A stretch of DNA of 37,531 nucleotides, taken from NCBI GenBank assembly GCA_950059285.1, contig CATLTV010000030.1, positions 1 to 37,531 on the forward strand. The letters are read 5' to 3'. Made by a program: the position numbers and the translations under genes. Source of the DNA: an uncultured Pseudomonadota bacterium. Its GTDB lineage: Bacteria; Myxococcota_A; Bradymonadia; Bradymonadales; Bradymonadaceae. This document shows, piece after piece, positions 1 through 8,447 of this stretch. Under the pieces are notes generated by a model. The model made no database searches and was not told the DNA's origin. It saw only the letters and a list, made by a program, of their open reading frames with translations. Numbering within the stretch: position 1 is the first letter of the stretch; each line of letters starts with the position of its first letter.

Positions 1-2759
1 TCGTTCATTGCCATGTCCACACCTCGCTGCACGAGGTCTGATACATCGACCTTCTCCTTCGGGTCACCTTGCAATTGGCGCGCACGCTCAAGACCCTGTG
101 TGATCTTCTGCATGCTGCTTGGCAAGGGTTTTGAGGAGAAGAACGAACGCGAATCAATCGCCAAAAACTCGGCGACATTCTTCTGACCAACGCGAGCCTC
201 AAGGCTCTCGGCGGTGCGACGCATATCATCTTTCTCAAACGATTGAAGTTGCTTAAACAGATGTTCATAGGCAGCCTGAGCATCATCTGCCTTGGATGGT
301 TCAATGTGCTTGAACACAAGCCAGGTGTTGAGCGCAACCCACACATGCCAGCGCTCAGGGCGACTCGTCTTGGAAGAGCTGCTAAAGAAACCTCTGACAT
401 TTTTGGCCCAGGCCCTGGTGTCACCACCCGACATCTTCTGTGCACCAATGCTCTGCTCAAATCCTTCCATCGCCTCATGAATCAGGTCACGTGCACGTGC
501 GCTCATCCCAAGGTTTGCAAGAATCCTCGCCAGGGATGCCTTCGATGAATGGAAGATCTTCTTGGTCTGAAGCTGGCCTATCGCCTGCTCCACAACCTCA
601 ATGTTCTGAAGCACATAGTTTGTGTCCGTACCATCTTCAAGCTCTTCATCGGCTAACTCAAGCTCGGGGTCTTTCAGGATGCGCTCACGCAAGAATGTGG
701 CTGCGTCTTGCGTCAACAGACCATTCTTGTTGAGCTCGCCAAGCAAGCTCTCCCTGATCTCTTCCTGTGTCCTGACATCCTGAGTTGCAGACAAAATATC
801 GCGCCAGGCAAGCCACCTGACCTTCTTCCCAAGACGCTCCTCTACACTTCGCAACTCGTTGGCAACATTCATCAATTCACCAAGAGCCATATCCGAAGAA
901 CCCTCGCTCTGATGAGCAAAGACTTTGCTCACAGGCAACAGCTCTTTTGGCTCCTGGTTGGCCTCTTGAAATGCAGCGAGGAAGCCATCCTTGAAGAGCT
1001 TGACCTCATCGTCCTTGACGGTGACCACGGCACCATCAAGCGGATATTGAACCGTCCAGAGCCCCTCAATTGCGCATGTAATCGCATCGCTCCACTGGCG
1101 GCGACGATGCTTGACCACACCCAGGTCTTGCCACAGCTCAACCTGTGGGCCATGACGCACAAGATCTCGCTCAAGATCAGCTTCCAACAGCTCAAGTTCA
1201 GAGGGAGTGTCTGCGACCTTGGCTGTCGCGTCTTCTGCTTTCACCTCATCGACCTGACGTGCCTGAAGCTCAAGGCGACGAGCGCGCTGCTTTTTGGCGC
1301 GATCGATGCGTTGCTGCATACGATCACCCTTGTTTTTGGCGTTTGCATTCTCCTTGGGCTCTGCCTTCTCCACTTTTTTGCGCTTTGTTTTACTCTCGGT
1401 CATCCCTGCTCTGGATGGCGCATCCTTGTACACGCCCAGATCAAAAATAGAGTCCTGAAGGATGTCCTCCAACGCCTCGCGTTCAAAGTGCACCACATAA
1501 TCTACAAAGTTTTTAAGCGGTTCAAAGGAGCTCTTCAACACACGCACATGCTTTGCATCTTCCACGGAGCTACCATGACGCCCCGTAGCAGCATCATAAT
1601 CGGGCACCACAAAGCTCAACACGGCAGGTCTTAGTTCGAACAACTTCTTGTACTGATCTCGCCTGAGCTGTGGCTCAAGCACGAGGTTGTTGGGCAAGAA
1701 AAGGTTGTCAAAGCCCTTGTAACGGGCAAAGGGCACACCACCCACGTGCATCAACAAGGTGCCATCGCTCCCACGATGCTTTTCCCTGAGGAAATACCAC
1801 TGTTTACCCTCATCATCGCGCACCGCAGATAACTCCAGACGCTCGATGTCCGCATCATCAGCCATGGAGAAATAATCTTCCAGACGATCGCGATCATCCT
1901 CACGCAACAGGAGCACTTCCACAGGAGCAGGCTCATGCCTTGGGGCAAGATTCAAGCTCACCTGAAAACGATCCTCACCATGAGAGAGCTGCTCCCATGC
2001 ATCAACATCATCAATGTTGATGGAGAAATCAGTAAGCTCGTAAATACTTCTCCACTCTGGCTTTTGCGTCACCTGGAAGTGTGCATTGGCAGGGAAGAAT
2101 ATCCAACGATCCTGATGCTCGGAGAAGGATCGACGCCAGAGCTCAGCCAGTGGGTGTCTATAACCCCATTGCACATAGAGGCCAGGACCATCCGTCATCG
2201 GCACGAACAACGTCTGACGTTCTGGGTCTTGCTCCTGACACCAGGTCAGCAGGTAGTATGATGGTGACTCGATGCGTATAAGCGTCACCTCCTCACCCTC
2301 ATGTGTAAAGCTTGCAAGGCTGATGCGATCGTTGTTCAAATACAACGATCGACGCACAATCTCTGGCATCAATGACTTGTCCTTGAGCCAAAACACCACG
2401 CTCACATCATGATCTTCCTCCTGACCATGATGCACCTGTGTAGGTTCAATCAGCTCTTCAAGTCTTGGCGCGCTCTCAAAACCAAAGATCTCAAGTTGCT
2501 CTTTTCTCTTGTCATTGTACAAGAAAAGATCGCCATTTTCTGAGCTTACATGAATTTCACGCCCAACATTCTCGGGCAGTGGAGCCTTGAGAGAATTACT
2601 TGATACACCAAGCAAAATAAGCGCCTGACGTGCCTTGTATTCAGGGTGGCGTACACGATACGCAGTGAACAGCCCATGCGCTGACTCTTTCGGTGTCTGA
2701 TTGACCTTGAACAGATCAGCGAGGGCGCGCACATCCTCAATTAAATAAGCGTAAACCAT
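1..2759 (-). CDS. Giant FtsH-system protein, truncated at the left edge (>919 aa)
   Basis: The reverse strand is open without a stop from an ATG at 2759 to base 1, giving at least 919 residues; the C-terminus lies outside the window. The first ~450 residues look globular and beta-rich with many aromatic and acidic residues. A Lys/Arg/Glu/Ala-rich linker follows at about residues 455-515, probably helical. The last ~400 residues are mainly predicted helix. I see no signal peptide, membrane segment or recognisable catalytic motif. It starts 7 bases after the stop of the 87-aa gene, with an AAGGGA-type ribosome site overlapping that stop, so it belongs to the same operon as the FtsH-like protease. 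I infer it is one of the large 'X' components of an FtsH-centred ternary system, possibly a substrate-recognition or scaffold part. The function is not known to me. All rightward ORFs overlapping it are shadows. Confidence 0.85.
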   Translation of the reverse strand, partial: MVYAYLIEDVRALADLFKVNQTPKESAHGLFTAYRVRHPEYKARQALILLGVSSNSLKAPLPENVGREIHVSSENGDLFLYNDKRKEQLEIFGFESAPRLEELIEPTQVHHGQEEDHDVSVVFWLKDKSLMPEIVRRSLYLNNDRISLASFTHEGEEVTLIRIESPSYYLLTWCQEQDPERQTLFVPMTDGPGLYVQWGYRHPLAELWRRSFSEHQDRWIFFPANAHFQVTQKPEWRSIYELTDFSINIDDVDAWEQLSHGEDRFQVSLNLAPRHEPAPVEVLLLREDDRDRLEDYFSMADDADIERLELSAVRDDEGKQWYFLREKHRGSDGTLLMHVGGVPFARYKGFDNLFLPNNLVLEPQLRRDQYKKLFELRPAVLSFVVPDYDAATGRHGSSVEDAKHVRVLKSSFEPLKNFVDYVVHFEREALEDILQDSIFDLGVYKDAPSRAGMTESKTKRKKVEKAEPKENANAKNKGDRMQQRIDRAKKQRARRLELQARQVDEVKAEDATAKVADTPSELELLEADLERDLVRHGPQVELWQDLGVVKHRRRQWSDAITCAIEGLWTVQYPLDGAVVTVKDDEVKLFKDGFLAAFQEANQEPKELLPVSKVFAHQSEGSSDMALGELMNVANELRSVEERLGKKVRWLAWRDILSATQDVRTQEEIRESLLGELNKNGLLTQDAATFLRERILKDPELELADEELEDGTDTNYVLQNIEVVEQAIGQLQTKKIFHSSKASLARILANLGMSARARDLIHEAMEGFEQSIGAQKMSGGDTRAWAKNVRGFFSSSSKTSRPERWHVWVALNTWLVFKHIEPSKADDAQAAYEHLFKQLQSFEKDDMRRTAESLEARVGQKNVAEFLAIDSRSFFSSKPLPSSMQKITQGLERARQLQGDPKEKVDVSDLVQRGVDMAMN

Positions 2760-2766
2760 TGTATAT

Positions 2767-3030
2767 TTATCCCTTCTCTGTCTCCGCCTCTCGACCTGGT
2801 CCTTCTGTCACTTGCTCTCGTTTTGCAGGCTCTGGCCTCACGCGACCCACCTTGATCTGACCCACATCATCAGGGTCAAGAATGCCCTGTCCAAGCAACT
2901 GCTCCACGATGTCATGATGATCTTGCTCATGCTCATAAGGGAGCGCATCATCCTCGGACTCATAATCAATAAATATATCTCGCTTGCCTGTCTTGGGGTT
3001 GGACACCAACCTGATCGTCATCTCAGCCAT
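2767..3030 (-). CDS. Small acidic protein of the FtsH-like operon (87 aa)
   Basis: The ATG at 3030 has an excellent AAGGAG ribosome site seven bases upstream. The 87-residue product begins with a short beta-strand-like stretch (MTIRLV) and then a G-K-R-D-I-F-I-D-Y turn-strand. An acidic/His patch around residues 25-40 (EDDALPYEHEQDHHD) and a charged tail follow. There is no signal peptide or membrane segment. The gene lies between the protease gene (59 bases upstream) and the giant gene (7 bases downstream), so co-transcription is likely. I do not recognise the family. The small size and compact N-terminal strands would suit an adaptor or ubiquitin-like/beta-grasp fold, but that is only a guess. 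Confidence 0.8.
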   Translation of the reverse strand: MAEMTIRLVSNPKTGKRDIFIDYESEDDALPYEHEQDHHDIVEQLLGQGILDPDDVGQIKVGRVRPEPAKREQVTEGPGREAETEKG

Positions 3031-3089
3031 CGCTTTGCTCCTTTGTAAAATAATAAAATACGTTTATTTTAAAGCCACTTGCAGCACCA

Positions 3090-5312
3090 TCAATCGTCAT
3101 CATCCTCGTCGTCCTCGTCCTCACGAGGTCGCAGCGTGTTGCCCTCGGGGTGGACTTTGAAGGACTTGCCCCCAAAGATCTCCTTCATCTCATCAAGGCC
3201 AATGGTCTTCTTCTCAATGAGAAGCTCAACGAGGGTGTCAAACTCGGCGCGATATTTTTGCAAGGTTTCAATGCATCGTCTCTGCTCGTCCATGATGATG
3301 CGGTTGATCTCGACATCAAGTCTGGCAGCGGTCTCATCCGCGATGTCACGACCAATGTTGATCTGGCTGTGTTGCTGTTGATCAAGCCTGTAGGCGCGAA
3401 GCCCCATCTCGGTGCTCATACCAAACTGCTCGACCATCATGGATGCAATGGAGGTTGCCTGCTGAAGGTCGTTCCAACATCCACTTGAGACGTCTCCCAG
3501 AATCAACCACTCGGCCTCTCGACCACCTAGCGCCACACAAATCGAGTCCAGCAACTCTGAACGCGTGCGTACATGCTGATTTCGTGCGGTGGCATGCATC
3601 ACATAACCAAGATAGGCTTCCTCCTCGCTGGCGATGGTGATGCGTTCCACAGTAGGACAGTGTGGCAAACAGTAAGCAAGAATCGCGTGACCTGCCTCGT
3701 GTACAGCAACCGTGCGACGCTCACTCTCTTCAAGAAAGACACGCGTCTTCTTGCGAGAGCCCATCACGCTGTCCACATCCTTTTGTGTGACCTCCATCGA
3801 TTTTGCACCACGACGTAACTGCTCACGCTTGAGCCCCCTCATGATTGCGTAAAGGTGGTCACCGCTGTAACGCACACCCTTGACCGCATCCACAAAACCC
3901 TGTGTTTGCTTGACCATATGATCCATCACATCGTCAGCGATCTGGAGGTTGAACTTCTTGGCGTAAATGTCGAAGATCTTCTTGCGGTCCTTCTTGTTTG
4001 GATAGGGAATTTCGATCGCCAACTCAAAACGCCCAGGACGCATCAACGCCTGATCCAGGGACTCCACAAAGTTTGTTGTACCCACAACAAACACAAGCTC
4101 CTCTTTCCTGAAGCCATCCATCTCGGTCAGCAACTGGTTGACCATGGAGTGCTCCACACCACTTCCCGTGTATGTGCCACGCGCCGAAGCAAAGGAATCA
4201 AGTTCGTCGAAGATGATGATGGATGGTGCGCTCTTACGCGCCAGTGCAAAGACCTTCCTCAGATTTTCTTCGCTCTCACCTACCCACTTTGACTTGAGTT
4301 CAGGACCAGACACAATGCTCACGGTCGCGTTCAGTGCTGTCGCAATCGCCTTGGCAAAGAAGGTCTTACCCGTACCAGGAGGACCATGGAAAATCATCCC
4401 CTTGGGCACGATCTCCTCGATGCTGCGAATGTCATCAGCGCTGTCCATGCCCTCCTTGGCGAGCAACAGGTCGAGAATTTCCTTGCGGATCTTCTTCTTC
4501 ACCTTGTCGTAGCCACCAATATCATTGTCCAGACTAACGTGCGGAACCTCAAGATCACCAACAAGTGTAAGCTTTCGAATATCCTGGTAAATCAGGTCCA
4601 CACTTCCAGGCATATTTGGATCAAAATCAACGCGTGATTCAAGCTGGTTTAACACCTGCCTCGCGCGCACTGCGTTCAAACCTGAGAGATACTTGTAGAG
4701 GTCGTAGGGGTTAAAGCTGTGCACTCCAAACTTGCGCGCTTCACGCTGCAAGATGAGCTGAGGCAACTTGTCACGACCAATGCCCACGATGGAGTACTTG
4801 ACCGTAAACACCTTCTCGATAACCTCGGGGATCTCAAAGTTTGGATCTGTAAATCCAAGGAACACAAGATCAGGGTTTTCATACATGATCGCGGCAGCTT
4901 CACGCGCCTCCACACCCAACGAACTACGTGTTGTTGTCGTCAATATATCGAGGTGTGTGATCGCAAAGACACCATCTGTGCGTGCGCCATAAATTGCCTC
5001 ACGCAGCTCATCAAGCAAACGCTGTGTCAACGTGGCATTGGCCTGCATCGGGTTAGGATCATCAGGAGCGACCGCGCGTGGATGCCCTGAAAGTAGACGC
5101 AATGAAGGGCCTCCCGACGCGCGAAACCTCTTGCGGAGCGCCTTGTAAATGTAGTTTGAAAGCTGCTTATCACACTCGATTAACACCGAGAGACGCGCCC
5201 TTAACTTCTCCTCTATCCAGTCCAGATCCTCACGATAAGCAGCCTCAACGGCTTCATCGTAACTTAACTGTGTGGGGAGCTGTTCGATCGCTACAGAGAG
5301 TTCACTACTCAC
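3090..5312 (-). CDS. Soluble AAA ATPase-M41 metallopeptidase (FtsH-like) with N-terminal degenerate AAA-like domain
   Basis: This 740-aa protein is an ATP-driven zinc protease. The active AAA module has Walker A GPPGTGKT at 310-317, Walker B FDELDS at 368-373 and an arginine-finger segment MRPGRFE at about 424-430. The peptidase has HEAGH at 538-542 and the third zinc ligand as Asp615 in the GCWNDLQQAT segment, so the M41 site looks intact. True FtsH has two N-terminal membrane helices and a periplasmic loop; here there are none. Residues 100-200 instead look like a second AAA domain lacking Walker A. The pore-loop segment KWVGESE (342-348) is of the CDC48/Vps4 type rather than FtsH's FVGVGAS. 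The tail (731-740) is almost all acidic. Translation starts at GTG 5312, with AAGG seven bases upstream. It is the central enzyme of the operon, inferred to degrade or remodel substrates delivered by the neighbouring proteins. Confidence 0.95.
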   Translation of the reverse strand: MSSELSVAIEQLPTQLSYDEAVEAAYREDLDWIEEKLRARLSVLIECDKQLSNYIYKALRKRFRASGGPSLRLLSGHPRAVAPDDPNPMQANATLTQRLLDELREAIYGARTDGVFAITHLDILTTTTRSSLGVEAREAAAIMYENPDLVFLGFTDPNFEIPEVIEKVFTVKYSIVGIGRDKLPQLILQREARKFGVHSFNPYDLYKYLSGLNAVRARQVLNQLESRVDFDPNMPGSVDLIYQDIRKLTLVGDLEVPHVSLDNDIGGYDKVKKKIRKEILDLLLAKEGMDSADDIRSIEEIVPKGMIFHGPPGTGKTFFAKAIATALNATVSIVSGPELKSKWVGESEENLRKVFALARKSAPSIIIFDELDSFASARGTYTGSGVEHSMVNQLLTEMDGFRKEELVFVVGTTNFVESLDQALMRPGRFELAIEIPYPNKKDRKKIFDIYAKKFNLQIADDVMDHMVKQTQGFVDAVKGVRYSGDHLYAIMRGLKREQLRRGAKSMEVTQKDVDSVMGSRKKTRVFLEESERRTVAVHEAGHAILAYCLPHCPTVERITIASEEEAYLGYVMHATARNQHVRTRSELLDSICVALGGREAEWLILGDVSSGCWNDLQQATSIASMMVEQFGMSTEMGLRAYRLDQQQHSQINIGRDIADETAARLDVEINRIIMDEQRRCIETLQKYRAEFDTLVELLIEKKTIGLDEMKEIFGGKSFKVHPEGNTLRPREDEDDEDDDD

Positions 5313-5339
5313 ATTAAAACCTTAGTCTATTCAAACAGT

Positions 5340-5398
5340 TAAAACCGATTAATCGGCAGAGGAGGCGAACCTTACTGCGGTCAGGTTCGCCTCCTCTG
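5340..5398 (-). terminator. Internal hairpin between the 188-aa gene and the protease gene
   Basis: A perfect 15-bp stem (arms 5357-5371 and 5384-5398, 12-base loop) is followed, in the leftward direction of transcription, by a small palindrome CCGATTAATCGG and then TTTT. This is a terminator-like structure inside an operon. It may be an attenuator or an RNA-processing site that sets the ratio of upstream proteins to protease. Confidence 0.6.
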
Positions 5399-5455
5399 GT
5401 TGGATGCACACGATAAAGTGTGGATGGGAGTGGTCAGGTCGTGCGTCATATGCGC

Positions 5456-6022
5456 TCAAACCTCAATCTTGATCACCAGCTCATACTCACCCGCTTCGTT
5501 GGTGCCCTCGTACTCCTCGACCACATCGCCAAGACGTCGCGCCTTGCGCTTGAGCGCCTCGGAGTACACATCTTGAAGCACCTGATTCATCTCCTCGAGA
5601 CGATCGCTTTCACCAGCAGCAAGCCTGGAGCTGACATCGCTCTGAGCATCCTTCTGACCACGCTCAAGCAAGGCATTGGCCTGCTGTTGTGCGCGGTTCT
5701 CTGCCTGGCGCTTTGCTGCGGCACGCGTCTCTGCATCACCCCAGGAATCCACCTTGCCAGATACGGTCTTCTCGACCTCAAGCTCGGCCGTCAACTCCAG
5801 AGACTCCATATCCACAGTGATCATCTCACCTGAAGCACCTTCCTTGACGAGCTTCTTGCCCTCTTCTTCCTCTTCAAAACCTTGCTCGACCAGGCGCGCG
5901 CGCAAGAGGTCTTTCATCTCATCCTCTGGCAGGACATCTCTTAGATCAAGCTGGTGAACTGTCTTGTCATCTGCCGAGACGACTTCGCACACCTTTAGTG
6001 ACACACGATATGCTAAACTCAT
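5456..6022 (-). CDS. Acidic coiled-coil-like protein of the FtsH-like operon (188 aa)
   Basis: I chose the ATG at 6022 because AGGAGA lies seven bases upstream; an in-frame GTG 11 codons earlier has no comparable site. The protein begins with a strand-rich segment (MSLAYRVSLKVCEVVSADD) and is Glu/Asp-rich. A long Ala/Gln/Arg-rich helical stretch of coiled-coil character spans about residues 95-160. It ends with a strand-like segment (YELVIKIEV). There is no signal peptide or membrane helix. It follows the 373-aa gene by 36 bases and precedes the protease gene after a hairpin. I do not recognise a family; an adaptor or structural subunit is plausible from context only. Confidence 0.8.
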   Translation of the reverse strand: MSLAYRVSLKVCEVVSADDKTVHQLDLRDVLPEDEMKDLLRARLVEQGFEEEEEGKKLVKEGASGEMITVDMESLELTAELEVEKTVSGKVDSWGDAETRAAAKRQAENRAQQQANALLERGQKDAQSDVSSRLAAGESDRLEEMNQVLQDVYSEALKRKARRLGDVVEEYEGTNEAGEYELVIKIEV

Positions 6023-6058
6023 AATGGTTCTCCTGTTTTTGTGTTGTGCTCCCACATG

Positions 6059-7180
6059 TTACGCTCCAATAACTCCCCTGAGTGTATTGGAGAACACATG
6101 GGCGCGGTGTGCAATTTCAGCAAAGGGTTCCTGCTCGTAGGTGCTCATAAACACCTTGTCGCCAGCCTCACGATCAATGGGGTGAATCTGACGAATATCC
6201 TCATACTCCGTCCTGATGCGCTGACATAAATCAACCCATCTGGACCACATCTGGCGATAGGAGTCGCGCTCCGAGAGCTTGAGCTGTCTGGCTATCTTGT
6301 TGAATGAGTTGAGCTGATTCTTCTCATATGGAATCTCTGCACCGTTCTTTTGAACAGCGAGCACATCCCTGAAGAACTCAATAAAAACGAGAAGATAGTC
6401 TTTTCTGCTCCTCTGTTCTGCCAACGTAAATAACGCCTCGCCAAAGTGAGCAAGACCACGATTGAGTTTATCAAATCTGTCCAGACTTTCCCACCTTGAG
6501 AGCAATTGATAACTCCAATAGTTGGCCACATATTTCGTAAGCCATGGCCAGGAGGGCTCAAGGTCATCCTGAAACAACCGATTCACCACGGCCAATGCAT
6601 CCTCTTCCTCGGGCATATTCAATGTCACGAGTCTGGTCAGAGGATTACGGCCAAAGCTCTGAAGCGCCACATCAGCAATACGAAAGTTGGCGTCATCAAG
6701 ACGCTTCCACACAATGTGTGAAGCCAACAGATCACCATTTAACTTCGTACTCGGATGCACGCTCTTGGGGTAATTACGCGTCTTGGGGACAGGCATCCCA
6801 CTGGCAAAACACATCGCGTTGTACGCAAAGATCACGCTCTCGATCGAATGCTTGCTAAACGCCAGTCGACGCCCTGCTCCCCTCCACTGCTCCTGGCCAA
6901 TGCCACGTTGATTATGACGTGGATCATCCCTGCCAGTGTCCGCAACCATACGTTTTTGCCAGGCTCCCTGACGGCTTAAAAACGCCAGCGTACCTCGCTC
7001 AATCGAGGCAGCGAGCGCGTCCACAACCTCGCGTGTTAACACCTCGGGATCGCCCAGTGGTAACGGCTTGGAGTGCCTTAATTGCAAGGGCGAGTTTTGA
7101 AAAATATCCACGCCAAAGGGCAACATGTGAAAGGCTGCGATTTCCTGCAACCTGTTGTCTGATATCGTCTTTCTTGACAT
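6059..7180 (-). CDS. Unknown cytoplasmic protein of the FtsH-like operon (373 aa)
   Basis: ATG at 7180, 24 bases after the stop of the radical-SAM gene; the ribosome site is weak. The protein is mostly alpha-helical, with many Trp/Arg/Phe residues and a short invariant-looking stretch HSIESVIFAYNAMCFASGMPVPKT cut here into its key parts: HSIES, AYNAMCFASG and PVPKT at about residues 111-134. No nucleotide-binding, zinc or protease motif is evident, and no signal peptide. Its place between the radical-SAM enzyme and the acidic coiled-coil protein, all on one strand with short gaps, indicates a dedicated component of the same system. I do not recognise the family. Confidence 0.85.
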   Translation of the reverse strand: MSRKTISDNRLQEIAAFHMLPFGVDIFQNSPLQLRHSKPLPLGDPEVLTREVVDALAASIERGTLAFLSRQGAWQKRMVADTGRDDPRHNQRGIGQEQWRGAGRRLAFSKHSIESVIFAYNAMCFASGMPVPKTRNYPKSVHPSTKLNGDLLASHIVWKRLDDANFRIADVALQSFGRNPLTRLVTLNMPEEEDALAVVNRLFQDDLEPSWPWLTKYVANYWSYQLLSRWESLDRFDKLNRGLAHFGEALFTLAEQRSRKDYLLVFIEFFRDVLAVQKNGAEIPYEKNQLNSFNKIARQLKLSERDSYRQMWSRWVDLCQRIRTEYEDIRQIHPIDREAGDKVFMSTYEQEPFAEIAHRAHVFSNTLRGVIGA

Positions 7181-7204
7181 AAACCATACGCAGCTAAAAC
7201 TAAG

Positions 7205-7867
7205 TTACTTTGACTTCGCTCGGATCGATGCTCGGGATAACTCCACGATGCTCTCCTCAGGAAATCCATTGATGGAGATCTGATCTCCCACCATACGCAG
7301 CTCAATCGTATTGGGCTCCTCGGCCCATCCTGAACTGGTCTCGGCCAGGTGCTTGTAACGCTCTGTTAAAAAATGAACCTGCTGGTTGGATGAACCAATC
7401 CATCTCCTGTCATTGACATGCATGGACTTGATATAGGGGCCATCCACCAAGAGGTCGATCTGCGATAAAAATGCGCTCCAATCATCCCGATTCTCTCGCT
7501 TTATACGTCGCATTGTCAAACCTGAAAAGACCATCACGCCAAGTCCTCTGGACCTCACCTCGCGCGCAACCTCAGCGAGCGCTTCAGCTTGCCAGAACGG
7601 CTCCCCTCCAATGAAGGTCACACCCTCTATCCCCTCCGTGTTGACGATCCTCTCCACCACATCATCCACATGACATAACTCCATTCTCTGATCCTCCAAC
7701 ATGTGCGGGTTACAACACCCCTTGCACCTCAAAGGACACCCCTGCACCCATAGCGCATAACGCACACCTGGCCCCTCAGCCTCTGTACGTGGCACCTCGT
7801 TGGCCACGTTGACCCACGCTGCACCCATCTCTGTTGAACTTGTAAACTCAGGGGCTTCACCCTTCAT
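7205..7867 (-). CDS. NrdG-like radical SAM activating protein
   Basis: This 220-aa protein has the radical-SAM 4Fe-4S motif C-x3-C-x2-C at Cys44, Cys48 and Cys51 (GCPLRCKGCC) and the SAM-binding GGEP at 87-90. It is the size of a minimal single-domain activase such as NrdG (anaerobic ribonucleotide reductase activation) or PflA. Family knowledge: such enzymes cleave S-adenosylmethionine to a 5'-deoxyadenosyl radical and usually install a glycyl radical on a partner. No NrdD- or PFL-like glycyl-radical protein is present in the window, so a new partner within this operon is possible. The start is firm: AGGAG lies six bases before ATG 7867. It is the first gene of the leftward operon, and the regulator gene diverges from it. 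Confidence 0.9.
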   Translation of the reverse strand: MKGEAPEFTSSTEMGAAWVNVANEVPRTEAEGPGVRYALWVQGCPLRCKGCCNPHMLEDQRMELCHVDDVVERIVNTEGIEGVTFIGGEPFWQAEALAEVAREVRSRGLGVMVFSGLTMRRIKRENRDDWSAFLSQIDLLVDGPYIKSMHVNDRRWIGSSNQQVHFLTERYKHLAETSSGWAEEPNTIELRMVGDQISINGFPEESIVELSRASIRAKSK

Positions 7868-7978
7868 TGGACTCTCCTAATCGACAAGAAACGACAAATA
7901 ACCCATCATTCACAACAACTTAAACCAAACAAAAACAAACATCAGAACACTCCACCTTACCTATGAAACCTCCTCACC

Positions 7979-8035
7979 TGCAAGTGCATTCCAATCGACT
8001 CAATCATGTCATCACGATCATTGTTATCACTTGCA
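7979..8035. promoter_or_regulatory. Candidate operator: inverted TGCAAGTG pair in the divergent intergenic region
   Basis: TGCAAGTG at 7979-7986 and its exact complement CACTTGCA at 8028-8035 lie between the radical-SAM gene and the divergent XRE-type regulator gene. The placement suits an autoregulatory operator controlling both. No strong sigma-70 boxes could be picked with confidence. Confidence 0.3.
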
Positions 8036-8108
8036 TTTGGGGGTATCTTCACTTAAAACTTGCTTCATCTCCTCTAATCTCCCTCAACACACTTCAAAGG
8101 GTGGGATC

Positions 8109-8366
8109 ATGAGCACTCCTTGGCAAATTGAACTGGGTCAAAAACTTCACAATCTCCGCATGGAGCAGGGCCTCAAACTGCGCGAACTCGCTCAATCCGC
8201 AAACATGTACTGGATTGAGTTGGATCGTTATGAACGCGGTGAACAAACACCTGACCTCCACAAGCTCTACATGATCGCTGAGATCCTCAACGTCTCCCTT
8301 CATGAGATCTTACCTCCTCATGCCAAGGAACCTGAGGAATACACCCACGAACAAGATCAAAACTAA
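8109..8366 (+). CDS. XRE/Cro-type helix-turn-helix regulator (85 aa)
   Basis: A single HTH_3 domain is visible: a LGQKLHNLR first helix, GLKLRELAQSANM as the turn-helix, WIELDRYERGEQTPDLHKLYMIAEILNVSLHEIL as the remaining helices (quoted by parts: YERGEQTPDL at about 40-50). A short charged tail follows. I chose ATG 8109 over an upstream in-frame start because residue 1 there begins directly before the domain and AAGGG/GGG lies just upstream. The gene diverges from the FtsH-like operon across 241 bases, so it probably represses or activates that operon and itself. No ligand or peptidase domain is fused to it. Confidence 0.88.
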   Translation: MSTPWQIELGQKLHNLRMEQGLKLRELAQSANMYWIELDRYERGEQTPDLHKLYMIAEILNVSLHEILPPHAKEPEEYTHEQDQN

Positions 8367-8446
8367 AGAATCAAAGATATCAACATGAAAAACGGCGTCG
8401 GTGATCTATCACCGACGCCGTTTTTCATGTTGATATCTTTGATTCT
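8367..8446. terminator. 39-bp perfect inverted repeat filling a convergent gene gap
   Basis: Arms 8367-8405 and 8408-8446 are perfectly complementary with a 2-base spacer. The left arm begins immediately after the XRE stop codon, and the right arm ends one base before the stop of the leftward beta-helix gene. A/T tracts inside the arms make it a natural bidirectional terminator, though the stem is far longer than usual. Confidence 0.85.
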
Positions 8447-8447
8447 A

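Noticed and set aside
708-1634. 308-codon rightward ORF over the giant left-edge gene
   Set aside because: It is antisense to a longer frame that stays open for over 900 codons, and its composition (Leu/His/Cys-rich) is typical of a shadow ORF.
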